This document shows positions 39,701 to 53,300 of a stretch of DNA of 64,000 nucleotides, one piece after another (the first letter of the stretch is position 1; the number at the start of each line of letters is the position of its first letter). The notes beneath the pieces were generated by a model. It saw only the letters and a program-made list of their open reading frames with translations. It was not told the DNA's origin and ran no database searches. A program made the translations under genes and the position numbers. Source of the stretch: Stichopus chloronotus (taxonomy: Eukaryota; Echinodermata; Holothuroidea; Aspidochirotida; Stichopodidae); NCBI GenBank assembly GCA_021234535.1, contig CM037845.1, positions 4,120,501-4,184,500 on the forward strand, read 5' to 3'.

Positions 39701-42700
39701 TCACGTCTCATCCGTCAGTTCACACGTACTAAATCATTGTATGACAAATCTAGTGAAATTTGCAGTTGTAGCAATATATATCATGACACGGTGGATCATG
39801 GCCTCTTTCTCTGATCAGTACCATGCGTTCTGTAGATTAAACGAAGGACCCACAGTATCACCCGCAAAAGCTGAAAGCAGAGCTTGAACATTCAGTTCTG
39901 ATTATTAGTAGAGCGATTTGGTACCATGTGATGTTGGCTGAGAAAATCATGCCGTGCGATCGCAAAATAGTAACTTACTGCTGTGCACCTGATAGTAAAA
40001 CTTACACCTGATACTGATAGCTAGTGCTCATCAGAACAGCTACAGCATGGCAGTGTCACTCCCAATCATCATCGGTGGTAAGTTCTTCTTCTTGTTAATG
40101 TAGCGCACTCAGACACCCCTTCTGGTGCTCATTTCATTGGAGAAGCTGCACACCTACAGCCCAACGTATGTTGCTGTCATTTTCGTTGTGTTTCCATTCA
40201 ATCTGTGACGTGTAGTACAGTAATACCACGTCGCTGACTCAGTACTGTGTGTGACAGTAATCTTACATGCAGTTGTTAAGCCGTATGATGGGGAATCAGT
40301 CAGTGTGAGATGATCTCTAGTGGGCAGAGCCTGGTAATAATTACAACCTTGTTTGGACAGGGGCTAGGGAAGTTCATTTACATGAAATGTAAACAGGAAT
40401 AGTTGGTTTTCGTTGCTGCCAAGGGTAAATTTCAGTTTAGCTTAAAAGCACATATATTGTTTGTCCAAACCACACAAACTCTGTGATAATACAAAGTAGA
40501 TCTCTTCTGACATGTTAGTAGTTCAGATCTTTTGCAATTAGAGAACAGTCACAAGTAATTGCCAAATGCACATTGCATGCAATCAATACAATCTGGGGTT
40601 TCAGCCTCCAAAATCTATAGCTGAAGCTTGCTTAGTAAATTAACGATGGCGACAGTGAATGTTTAACTTGCAGTTATTGCCACAATTCAACAAATGTCAA
40701 ATGCCAACTGTTGCCTGCCTTATGTCATGGAAGTAGCTGCAGTACAATAGTACTTCCATGCTTAGTTTTCTTAATATCTCTGTATTCATTATCTGTGTGT
40801 ATATTTTTTTACGTGCTTAGGTGTGTGTATATTTTTTTATGTGCTTATGTGTGCACAGGAACTTCAAGCTTGATCAACATACTTCAGTGTTCTTTAAATT
40901 TCCTGGTTTTGTGGTTTGTATGTGGTTTACATTTTCATGTCACATAACCTTTAAGGATTCATTCTGTTTGGTCTCATTCTTTTCATGTACTTTAATGAAT
41001 TTTCGCCTACTTTGTACAAAAGCCAATGTTTTGGTTATAAGAAGAATACAGGTATCAATGTTGAGCCTGTGCTTTGTGAGCGTTGGAGAAGATTTGCTTT
41101 CTTGTTCCCTTTTAGCCTTTTTTTTAAGAATGTTTCCTGTAAAATTAAATAGTCATAATTTTATTCAGAGGTGCTATTTCACGTTCTGTACCAGTGCAGG
41201 CAGGACTGTAGTTTCCCGTGTTCATGCGTTGACCTTTCCCTCAGATCAAGAGGTTGTCGTACTAATTGCCCTTGTCATCAAAGTCACATCGTGGGGGAAA
41301 GGAACGGTTTAAAGTATGCTTGTGAATGCAGCACACTATCGTCATTATGTGTGTATTCACTAAGAAGCTACTAGTGCAAACTTGCAAAAAAAAACCAATT
41401 TTTACTGGAAAACATCAACAACATCCTTTACCATCTTGATGGCACTCCCTGAATCACGATCACTCATGTGAATGGCTGTGATCGTAGGGATCAAAAAAAA
41501 AAAAAGTGTTGAATGATAATTATGTCATCTTTTTGTCAGGAATGATAATTTTACAAATGGCAGTGGTAATTTTCAATGAACGAAATCACTGTCTTCACAC
41601 CCTCATGTGGAAAGATACAATGCCTTGCTGGTTTTCCTTTTGTCTGCGTTTTACGTTTTCTGCAGTAGTGAAACCAATCTGTGTACAGTACCTAAAACAA
41701 CCTACCCTGTAACAGATTAGTTAAAAGATTTCAGTTCCTTGGTTCAAGTTTGCCAACTTTTGAGGCGAGGGTAACCTTCAAATCTTTGAAAATTAAGCAC
41801 ACCAGATTTCATTCTGTGGACCATGGCCAGTGTTCGCACCAGTTCCAAAATTCTGGACCCCCCTATCTACAGTCGTTTGTCGGTCCTTTGGGCTGCGATT
41901 TTGTTTTGGAGTCATGATAGGACTTTCAGTTTGTCATTACTGTATGTAACAGCAGTGCATGTATCTTTCATACCAGCATGACAAATTAGTGTTCTTACTT
42001 AAGCCTATATGCTTAACTTCATCCCCTCCCACGATACTGTAGGTCGAAGAAGCGTTGTTCCCAAGATGTGATTCTTGATTTAATGTAAGGAACCACCTCT
42101 TGGTGGTCAGGTGCAATATTCCTTTGCAAAGCATAAAATCACAAAAAGACTTTATATTTTTCCCAGGCATTACCATACACATACTGTGTGCTTCTGCCAC
42201 TTTTGAACAATTTGTTTCGGAGCGAGACAGATGACGTTGCTGAACTTTTCCTGCCGTAGCTTTTCAAAAGCACTTCTTTGCTCCGTGTGAAGTATGTGTT
42301 TTTCCAGCCTGTGGCCATAATGCACATCTTTGCTCCCCAAAGTATGTGTTTGCTAACAAGTACATAATTGACAGCGTAGAATCTTGCTCCAAGGATTGAG
42401 CGTAGTCAGAATACGCAAAATAACCAAGCTACGGTACCTTTCCGTAGATGGACAAATTATATTCTTGCTCATGGCAGGTGGGGAAAAAAGAACCCAAGGT
42501 TCTTCGGAATGGCTTCGAAAATTAAAACAGGAAATTGGTAGAGGTTTGCAGGCTTCCAAAATGTTGAGAGTTCATTCATCTGCAAGTTCAGAGGTCACAT
42601 ATTGGACGACCGATCCAATCGAGGTATATTTTACTCTGTTGCCACCAGCAGTGGTCGAGCAGATTCATTAGAGGGAGATGGTTCTAACATTGAGTGTGGT

Positions 42701-45700
42701 AGCACATGCTGTAGTCAAGTGGGAAGTTATCTAAGCATAGTGAAACTACATACCTACTGTAAGAAATAGCTGTAGAAGTACTTCTTTTACAGGTCAAGGT
42801 TTAGCAACATCACCAAAGCTTGTTGACCTTGCATCCAAGACCAGCAACTACTTTGTTTTTTTTGTTTTTTTTTGGTATGGGTGCTACTGGGAGAAACCAG
42901 TAGCTCTAATACCATGTCCTTACATAAATATGCAAACAGGATGAGATCCCACAAGAGCAATCAACTCTATAGTCTCAGATATACAGTACAGTACTACAGA
43001 TCAGATGATATCAGTTGATTGCCCTTTCATGGAAAGTCTGACCGCGGCAAGTTGATATCTTATCTGGTTTTACTCTTTTTTAATAATTTTTTGTGCCAAA
43101 ATGAGACCTACAGGGTCGCTACAAGTAATTTTAATAAACATTGCATGGATGTTCAGTGAAACTGAATGTATCGATGAAGTTACAGTAAATGAACTCTGGT
43201 GTTTTGCACTGCATTTGCATGTTTTTGAAGCATTTGTAGCTGCACTGTACTGCATGAATTTGCAAGACCTGCCATAAATTGAATTAATTTATGTGAAGGG
43301 CAGAACATAATTGATATCTTATCTTGGATAAGCGAAATGGTAATTTTGAAAGGAAGTCTGTTCATGTTTACTGCTTTAAACAGCTGAGAAACACAGGACA
43401 GCATTCTCAAGGTTTTAGGTCTGAATGGATTGGGGAATTATAATCAACTATTTTCCTCAGTCTGACACACTTAATTAGGGGTCCACCAACATGATGGTAC
43501 CTTTCATGCTTGAGCAACCATTGTATAAACTGGTTGGGAGAAAGCCCTGTGTCCTTAAAGAGGCTCATTGAGTTGTTTTGTGGAATTTACTAAATTTTTC
43601 TAAACCTGTCAAGTTGCCTTCAGGTACTGTCAACATGTTGTCAAACTAAGAGAATCCCCAATGTTTCACATACAATGGAGCATTAATGAGCAAGTAATTA
43701 ATGATTTAATGTGGTTTTTGAAAATTCGTGACCAGACACTTTTCGTATTAGTACTATATTCACATCCACACAATCTGTACAAGTAACGGTCAAAAATTCG
43801 AAAATTTTGACAGTTTTCATATCTATTGGATGTGAAACTTGACTACTTATGCTAATTGTTAGTATTGTCATGTGTTTATACCCTTCAAAATCGCCACAAT
43901 CTTTATTGACTTCAACTTAATGAGCCCCCTTTGAGTGTAAACTACTCTGCTTTGACGATTGAGGTAAACACCCTCTTTACCTCCAATAATTAATTAGTTC
44001 TTTAACTTTCAGGACTACAAGAACTCATAAAATATATGGAAATGTTTTGTTGATTTTGCCCAAACCGGTGCCTTTCACTGAAGTGAAACCCGTTTCAGTC
44101 TAGTCTCCTTACTTTGGGGGGGTTCAATACATTCAGCGGAATCTGAACAATCTGTATTTGATGTCAATGCCTTGCACTCATCCCATACCATGATAATGCT
44201 ACTCAGAATGAAATTGGCTGAGCCAGCCAGCTGTACATACTGTGGTTGCATGCACATAAATAGTCCTCTTTCAGTGCGTTGTCCTTCGAACCCAACCAAA
44301 CAAAAATGGAAATTGTTGCCAGTATTTATAACATAGCTCTCTGTGTGCATCCTTTCTGGTTTCAATTTCAGCCAGGGATGCTCATGTGTCAGACCAGACC
44401 AAAAATGATCTGTTGCTCAAGTACTGTAAATCAAAATCTATTACATTAGCCAGTGATCTACAGAACTGAATTCTGTGACTTTCCTTGGTGAGCTTGACAC
44501 TGGATGGCAAAATTTGCATTGCTCATGTTTTGTGGGCAGTTGAACATTAAACATGTACAGTGTGCAGTTTAATAAAGAGTACCATGTGGAGAAAATCTGT
44601 ACTTACTGTATTTTCCTGATTTAATGTTTGTATGGCAATCACGTTTTGTGTGGGATGTACTGTGTATCTTACATGTTCCAAACTTTTCACAGTGAAGAAA
44701 GGCTGTCTATTAAAGCTCAAAAAATCCAGACGCAAACTTTTTGTGTGTTTTACAGAAAATAATGTGAACATTTTGATGACATTTTGATCAAATTCATGAT
44801 AGATGCAGATAATTATAGTTGAATCGTCATCTAATGTACCAAAGTAAGCTCAAAGTGAGTACTTTTATTGTCACTGGTTCAACAAGTTACTGTAGGTCCA
44901 TGCATCCACAGTACAATATCATACTTTCTTGCTTCAAGTCTCCTTTCCAGTTACTGTAGAAGTCACACATCCTCAACTGTTAACTCTAACCTTTGAAACA
45001 ATGCTCTAGTAGTATTTCAATGCTATTTTTTTGCTGACTTGTTGAGATTCTGTTCCTGTGGAAGCAAATCCAGATAAAATTTGCTCGCAAAAACATCCTG
45101 TCTGCTGAAGCACGTCTTTGGTTGAATGGTCCTGGAAAAAACTGACTCGTACCTTTTTGTGTGACGTATGTGCTGCATGTGATATTACCATTAATTGGTC
45201 TACAATATTACCGTACGTTTAGCTGTCAACCTGTCCCTTATACTGAATCCATCATCATCTACACAGACAATGATAACAGTTGTTAAAACTTGGCTAATTT
45301 TCAAGAAGGTAGCAGACTTTATAATCCATTAAATGGTCATTGCACATTCCTGTTAATCTATTCCTTGGCCACATTTTGATGATTTCTGGAGTGTTGCTGT
45401 TGATTCCATGTTCTTTACCCTGAAGATAGATAACAGAGATGAACCCTGTAGTTGCAGTACAATAACAGAGAGACTAATCTACATTACTCCAGACCTGGAG
45501 ATGGTCGTAATAAATTGACCGACCATTAGTTCACCAGGATTTACAGTACTCAAGTTTTGTCGTGTGCATCCTCAGTGAATTAATCGTTGCAAGTATTATT
45601 CAAAAACAAGAAAAGGAAGAATGTAGTGGACAGCATTTTAATTGACTGTAATTCTTTGTTTATTCCAAATGTTTTGTAGAGGGAAACTGAATGTCGAACA

Positions 45701-47582
45701 GATTGTTTTAGGTGTCGTCTGCAGGCGTTTTGGTGTGTTTTGTGTTCGTTTGCAATTGAGCAGCCCTTGAAATGCAGTGTTGAATAGAAACAGGAACAGG
45801 ACCCACACAACTGCAGCTGCTCATAACGCTTCACTGGTGAGAGAGTCAACAGTTATAAGAGGAACGAAAAAAGTGAGCCGTAAGTATTGGGCAACATGCA
45901 GAGAAAAATCTACCTTCGACCTTTGCATTTACTATTTTCCACAACCATGACACTAATGCATTGTGTATGCTTGCTTACCATGGTAGGAAGGAAGTTGGTC
46001 TACAGCTACCTGTAGGTAGGATGTAATGGTCATGTTCTATGAAGAGCCGTAATGCATGTAATGTGAAGGTATGTACACAGAGATCAACAGTAAGCGCCGA
46101 GGTAAGTCAACGTTTCCATCAAATGTAAATTTGTAAAATCTGAGAAGGAACACCCTCATTGATTGGGCTACAAGTGCACTTTTAAAGATAGCAGTATCAG
46201 TATTGGTGTTCTAACATTGACTGCATCCGCAATAATGTGATTAAGTACTCAAATCACTCTCCACAAGTTAAAGGTTGCTATCATGCATTGTTATCAATCA
46301 AACCCAGTTGATCGGCTATGGATCTAATCAAGTGTTGAAGTTTATGGGTGATCTACACACTGTGCACACAATACTGAAAGTATATAGTGGAATGTTTGTA
46401 GAGAGACCATACTTATAGTTATTAACACAGAATGACACGTTATTCATAACAATGCTCCCTTTCAAGAAATACATGTTCCTCTGACAGAAATTGAATTGTT
46501 TGTCCTTCAAGAAAAATTTGTTCACCCAAACTTTCAAAAATTCAAATAATTGTATCTCCCATACCTTTTCGTATGCACAATGTCTTGAGGAGGTGAAGCT
46601 ATCGCTGATGTTTATTGGTGAGACTTCACAATGATAAAAGATATTTGCTTTATAATGAAATATTGGTGCATTTTAAGAATAATATTTCCCTTTACTGTAA
46701 CTTAAAGTCACTTTGATGTCTGGTCACCTTGATTAACTGAGCTTTTTACAGGCATTACATCAACTGTTCCAGATTCAACTTACCCCATTGTTGTTGTCAT
46801 AGGTAGGATGAGCTATCTGTGTGAATCTGACTGCGATCCAGAGATTTTGCTTATTTACAGAATAATGTAGAGTAGTTAGTAAGACTGATAAACCTCTCCA
46901 GATAATTGTCAAAGCACCCAAAGGTATGATCTGTTTATAGCTTCAAGTGTATTTGTAAATGTATAAATATGAATAGTTAAGAGGTGTAGGGGTGGGGATA
47001 GATTCCTGATTTACACGAATCGACCCGAAGTGGTCATGAATGGTGTCAGTCTCAATTCAAGCACTTTTTAAATTAATTTATTACTTGCCCTGTGCTTGAG
47101 CATTAGATGTGTAAACATGGTGGGAGAGTATTAGGACAAACTGTGGTAAGCACTGTAAATTGGGATTCACTAATAAACAACAAGTGTTGTGACCATCCCA
47201 TGTGTGCATATCATAACAAACAATTGTTGCTCAATTGCTAATAAATACTTGAACCTATTCTTCTTCAAGGAACAGTCTGCTATCCATGTTGATAGCCAGA
47301 TTGCTTCTCACGTACATACAGTCACATAGTCAAAATTAAAAGGAAGAAAAAGAGTAACCAACTGAAACCATCACTTTAAAGTAAGGGCTGAAGTGTTCTC
47401 CACACTGTCAAGATGGGGGGAGGCCACAAGTGAAGCACACTGCATACCGTATATCCTTTCATTAAGTTATCACTGGAGACAGGTTCAAGAGGAGGATTTC
47501 TACTCACTTTAATACAGAAATGTGTAATAGTTGTGATGCTAAGTGATGTATAATGGTGCCATATAGAGGTATAGAGACAGCA
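33723..47582. other. Long non-coding stretch
   Basis: No protein recognised. Candidate first exon at 40047-40077 (see findings). The minus-strand frame 34602-34991 (129 codons) is the longest unexplained one and has no domain I recognise. Confidence 0.5.
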
Positions 47583-47750
47583 ATGTGCTCCATTTGAAAT
47601 GGCAGTAGCCTATTATCAACTCTATTTGCCAATAGGAGCATTTTTTGAGAGGCAGTTTTTTTAGGGTGTTGGTCACCTTTTTAGGGAGAACAATTTTACT
47701 TGAGAGGAGCTGACCCCTTAAAAGCACTCGGGGAGAACATTTGGGTAAAA
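47583..47750. repeat. Dispersed repeat, copy 1
   Basis: CCATTTGAAATGGCAGTAG and following GGAGCATTTTT, GGCAGTTTTTTTAGG and GGAGAAC blocks align in order with 51688-51840 in DOP1 intron 2 (CTATTTGAAATGTCAGTAG, GGAGCTTTTGTATGG, GGGGCAGTTGCC). Family unknown. Confidence 0.5.
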
Positions 47751-49937
47751 GTTTCATTTAGCGGTGATTTCTTTGATGTCTTCAGTGACTTTGTTGAGTG
47801 TGTCCTTATTTTCCTTTGTCTATGACTGTACCCCCCCATCCCCTGTCTTCCCTGGTCCTTATACTCGTGCACATCCAGTAATGATCATTGTGTCCATCCA
47901 CATATTTTTTACATTATCATTTGTTCTTGGCCCTGTTTGCTCATGGAGTACCTTTTGGACATTCCTTGGTATAGGTTGTGTAGCAGACATGTACGACGCT
48001 TCAGCAGCAAATAGTCTAACATAGTTTGATATACAGTATGCTGTTACCTTTTCCTATTTTAGGTCCTTCACCAGTAATATTTTGCTCAAAAGTAATGGAC
48101 CACGACTTGAGAAAAGATGTGGTGCAAAAAATCAACCCATCACAAAGCCACTGAAGCATTCCACCCACACTCTTACTGTATGAACTCACCATGAGTTTGT
48201 GATCACTTTTGGAACCTCTGTTACTGTGCATAACATAATTCACAGCGCGTACTCCCTGGATGTATAACTGTATGTATGTAGAACTGTATAACTTGTAGCT
48301 GTATATCCTACCCAGATATTTCCTAATTCAACAACTTGTTCACTTGTGTTGTTCTCTCTTTTTTCTTTTTTTTTTTGGTGTTTGTGTGTGTATCCACTGG
48401 AGTGATTCATCTTCGTATGAATTAAGTCTGACTATAATTGCCTCAGACAGCCAGACAGTGTATTACCATGTATCTGTATTACTTAACAGTTTGTAGGTGA
48501 CCCTGTTGTGTAATGCTACATGTGTGCAGTATAAAATCCATATATGGAGCATACTGTATGTTATGTAAATTACACACACAGTGTTACATATATCTGAGAG
48601 ATATTGTGCAGTAGATGCTGTCACAGTGTTACTGATACAGTCCCAGGTCTCGATAATTTGTGTGGTTGTGATCACAACAAACCAAATGCTGCAGGTATCC
48701 AGCTCAGCCAGTTTATATGTTATAGTACTATACTTACAGCTTAATTTTTGTCTTTATTTAGCTCCAGAGATAGTGATAGACTGTGGGTCATGGAGTGGGT
48801 CTCTGTGATGATGAGTTTCATTTCTGAACATCAGTTATTTCTGCAATCAGAAAAATGGAAGAAACTTCAGCATAGTCTAGCTCAAATCATACCATGAATG
48901 TTCTGGAATGTTAAGTGACTTTTGTACTTGAATCCATTGGCAAAAAAACACGTACAGTATGGATGTGATGACAATAAAAGGAGTGAAACATGATGGAGAT
49001 TGCCAAAAAAGCCTTCTGAAGGCTTGTCCAATGTGATTCGTCCTCAGTTACAGAAAGGAAATCAGACCAACAGTAGCAGTACATGATAACATACTCAGTG
49101 AAGGTATTGTTTGTTAGAGCATTAAAGAAATTATCTGCAAGAGGCATGCACTCGAAAAAAAGGTCAGCACAGAAATGGTATGAGACACAGGCGACACAGA
49201 GACCGCAAGATGGGAAAGTTGGAAAACCCCATACCATAAACTGTTGATTTTTTCCGCTTGTATAAATCCTCGAGTACACTACAAACTTTTAAGAAGACCA
49301 CTTTGCTTGGAAACTAAAAAAAAAAAAGTGATACCAAAAAGTGTAAAGAGAATATGCTAACTAAAAAAAAATGATATCACAAAGTGTAAAAGAGAATATG
49401 CTTTTTTTCTTTGATGGCCCTAACATTAGTGGTAGCCTAAGCCTTTGGAAATAGAACCTTGGCCCACCATATAATTTGCAAACTTGTGGCTGGCTTTATG
49501 GCAGTAAATATGATTGACAGACCCCTCTGTGTCCTTGTAAACGATACTGTTTCCAAGCTGTCAGTCATAATACAGTGAAGGCTTCGTGTACAGGCGTCTG
49601 CCCAAACAACTATGCGAAATCTCTGGCTTTAATCGTCATAAATAATGCAGTACACACGTATACCGTATTGCGCAGGGTTTGTTGTGTATAACGTACAGGT
49701 CAAGGAATTGAAGTATTCTTCAAACCAATGGTAAAAAGATTTGGTCTCAATTTTAACAGCGTCGTTTCTTACTAATAACTACCTCAAAGAAACCTAGGAA
49801 AAGTTTGTAGGATTTGCTTTCTTATACACTTTGATGAGCTGACTTCTCCTGGTTGTATATTTTCTGTTTTTGTGTAATGTGGGTGGGAATCTAAAATTTC
49901 TGTCAAGTGAAAAGTAGGTGGCAGCAAATGCTGATTG
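47751..49937. other. Non-coding sequence upstream of DOP1
   Basis: No gene recognised. 49313-49402 carries two imperfect copies of a 45-48 bp unit with A tracts, GTGATACCAAAAAGTGTAAAG and ATGATATCACAAAGTGTAAAA. Confidence 0.55.
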
Positions 49938-49960
49938 AGATGGCGGTTTGCCGCCATTGA
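49938..49960 (+). promoter_or_regulatory. Palindromic YY1-like motif pair upstream of DOP1
   Basis: ATGGCGG, a 4-nt spacer, then CCGCCAT form a perfect dyad (49940-49957). ATGGCGG is the core of the YY1 site commonly found at metazoan transcription or translation starts. The same bases form a seven-codon frame, ATG GCG GTT TGC CGC CAT TGA, which would be an upstream ORF if transcribed. It lies 212 nt before the DOP1 start codon. Promoter function is inference. Confidence 0.3.
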
Positions 49961-50068
49961 GGGGCTACTTTTGATGACCCTGATCCTCTCAGATCAGGTC
50001 AGGGATGTGTGCCGTTCTTGTCTTTCGCTGTTCAATTATTATAATTTCGGGCATTTTCTACTCTACAG

Positions 50069-50171
50069 AAAGAAGCTCTCTCCTTCGACCCTGACGAACA
50101 GAGGTTATTCATTTTCCAAGGAGGCGATCGTCAAGTATGACCTGACACAGACTGATGTGGAATTTCCCAAG
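50069..50171 (+). other. Probable DOP1 5' UTR part of the first coding exon
   Basis: A polypyrimidine-like CTACTCTACAG ends at 50068 and could be the acceptor of a 5' UTR intron. It would leave 103 nt of UTR before the ATG at 50172. Alternatively transcription starts near 49.94 kb and runs straight through. No upstream non-coding exon could be identified from sequence alone. Confidence 0.4.
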
Positions 50172-50309
50172 ATGAATCTCGATGAAGCAGAACTCCAGGG
50201 AGACCCGAAGTACAGGGCCTATGCAGCCAATGTGGACAAGGCCCTCAGGGGGTTTGAGTATTCTAGTGAATGGGCTGACCTTATTTCAGCTCTAGGAAAG
50301 TTGATCAAG
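50172..50309 (+). CDS. DOP1: DOP1 coding exon 1
   Basis: Residues 1-46, from ATG at 50172 to LGKLIK. The donor is GTGAGA at 50310 and the intron is phase 0. The frame is open upstream to at least 49935, so the start rests on alignment with known DOP1 N-termini and not on an in-frame stop. Confidence 0.92.
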
Positions 50310-53300
50310 GTGAGAGAATCTGTGAAATTTTTGATTGAAATTTTGAATGGCTTCATTAAATTGCCCTTGCCTCTATTGTCTGCAGCAGTTGTTTGCAATT
50401 ATGCTAAAACCTGAATTTGGGCCATCTCTTGTCATCTCTCTTGAAATGAACTGTGCAAATTACAAAAAATTCATAAAACTTGTTCTGAATATTCTTACTA
50501 TTTCAGTTAAGTATATGAATCCATTACAGGTACATTAATTGTAATTCTGTTACTGATTATAATAGCAAAATATATGTCGATATTTAAAACTTAACCTTTT
50601 GGGAAAATTGAGAATGCTCAGCTTGGAAGCAAGTGCATGTTGAAATCTGTGTATTGTGTCACTACTGTATGTGTGTCAAAAAATTAACTTGGAACATATA
50701 TCTATAAAATTGTTTTTTACATGCACTTACCCTTTGCAAACACTCATGGATACTCACTAATTGCCATTTTAGGTTTACATGAAATGCAGTGTTCTGAAAG
50801 TTACATGTGCAATGTACATAGCATTGGAAATGCTTACATTGTGTCATATTTACCTGTCTTAACACTGCAACTGCACTCTAATTTACAATACTAAGAGGTG
50901 CCACGGATGAGTGCAGAGTAATGCTAAGACAAATAAGTGAGTGATTTCTAATAAAAGTAGCAGGTAAGTTTAGCAATGCACTCATGTGAACTTTGAATTA
51001 TGAAATTTAGTGAATGCTATTATGTACCTACAACACTTACATTTTCAATGTTACCTAGCACTCAAAATGTTTGCCTAAACACTAGGGGCATCGTGATGCA
51101 GTTACCATGTAAGTATTGCAATACTTCATTCACTTCAGGTTTTGCAGGCCAACTCAAGATACACATGTATTCCCAAGAGGCTTGTGATAGGCAAACGCCT
51201 AGCTCAGTGTACTCACCCAGCCCTCCCAAGTGGGGTTCATCTCAAGGCCCTGGAGACCTACTCCCTGATTTTCCGCACCATAGGTCCCAAGCAACTGTGC
51301 CACGACATGTTTATATACAGTGCAGGAATCTTCCCATTGTTGAGCTATGCAGCCATGCCTGTCAAACCGAAGCTGTTGGAGCTCTATGAAGAATACTACC
51401 TACCTCTGGGGGAGCATCTGAAACCAGCCCTGACAGGATTACTACAGGGCATCCTACCTGGCCTCGAAGAGGGCTCTGAACACTCTGAGAGGTAAGAGTG
51501 ATACCATCACAGCACTGTTCTCCACAGATTTTCAAGGGAGGCTGAGAGAGCGACCACACGTGCAGGGCACCTGTGTTGGCAAAATGATCGTCTGGATGGA
51601 ATTTGAAGGGCCGTGGGAAATACAAACTCACCTCCACAAATTTAAGTAATTGAGATACAAAATATTGCAACTCAAAACAACTTCTCGCTCTATTTGAAAT
51701 GTCAGTAGTGTATGGTCAACACTTTTTGGTCAAACGGAGCTTTTGTATGGAGCGGTATTAGTCTTAGGGGGGCAGTTGCCATTTTTGGAGGGGAGGTTGG
51801 TAATTTTCATTGGAGCGGTGCCCCCCATGTTTAGAACACCATATCATACAAGATGTTCAAGATTTTTCAAGTGATCACATAGTTCACTGATACTTGATAT
51901 CAATCTTGCAAATTACCTGGAAGGCACTTAACAAATTATGTCAATGTTACATAGATATAGTTCCAGTTCCTACCTGCAAATTTCTTAAACCCAAATGAAT
52001 TAATCATCGTGTCTGCCGTACATTTAATACGGTGTACTTGTTGACATGCATCACATATGCCTTATGTGTGTGTAGATGTAACCATCTGTTCATCAGTTAT
52101 GGATGTTTACATGATTCTTTGCCTGAGTATTAGTCATACTGAGTTGTGCAGTAAGAAGTTCTGTGTTAGGAGGAAGGGGTTTTTTGGAACCCTGTGGGGA
52201 ATATTTTGCTGCAATATCATGGATGGATGAACTAAACCAAATTCATGGAGGAAAAAGGTGCTTTCTTTTCAGATTTATAACATTTTTTTTTTATTGAAAG
52301 TCCCACAAAGTTACTTGTCTGAGCTGTTCTCATGAACTTGCTGAACTTTGAAAAACAAAACTGTATGCAGTTATGTGAAAATTGCTGCCAAGAGGTGACA
52401 TGAAGTTTTGACCTAAATATCAACCTAACTTAGTCTATGCAAGAGATTAAAATGTTGTACTTCTGTTTTCAGATAAAAGCACTATCGTAAAAGAGGAATT
52501 ATTGTCTCTTGGTGCATGTCGCCAGGAGGCCACTAGTTTTTCATGCAAGTTGACTGATAAATAGAACCCATTAGTAATCTTGTAAAGCTATCAATATAAA
52601 ACAAGCAGGTGGTAATGTAAGGAAAGCTTTCAAAAGCTTGGTTCCCATTCAAATGAGTATTTGCTTGTTTTTGCATGCCTCAGCTGCTGTCAGTAAATTG
52701 ATTCTGAGGGCTTGTAGGGTGGAATTGTTGGCACATGTGACCTGCTGTAAGTGTTCATGTGGGCATAATCATACCTTGCTCACAGGACTCCTATTTTTCT
52801 GCTGATATGCACTGTAAAATGTGTTTTGTAATAATTGTGCAAGTTTCATTTAGCTAATGTATTTTTTATCATAAATTGTTTTTATCATTTATGAAGTGAG
52901 AAAATTGTATACATATTGCTTCACATCTTGAACAGTAGATTTTACTTTGGAGTAAAGCTTCTAACCTTTAAATTGATCATCTAGCTGTTTCTTCAGTGGC
53001 AGTATGCAAGTGACATGTTATCCAGATTGCTCTTAAAAGCTGCTCTGACCCCTGAACTTCTAGCAATGAACCAAGCCGGTTCCTGCCCTTATCAGTATGA
53101 AGAATGTATGGCAGTTTCAAGTACATGTGAAGATTACTACATAGCTTTTTACAGCTTTTTATAATCAGTCCAGAGAGAAGAAAATAGTCAAGGTAGAATT
53201 TCAGGAAGCAGTATCTGGACCAAAAGCTTGAGACTACTTAAACTACCTTCAATTATTAACCCCATAAAATCATTGCTTGCACTTGTTGGATTTTTGGGCC

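Noticed and set aside
49935..50171. In-frame upstream extension of DOP1 starting at an earlier initiator-like codon near 49935
   Set aside because: The product upstream of MNLDEAEL has no counterpart in the family, and a plausible acceptor at 50068 interrupts it.
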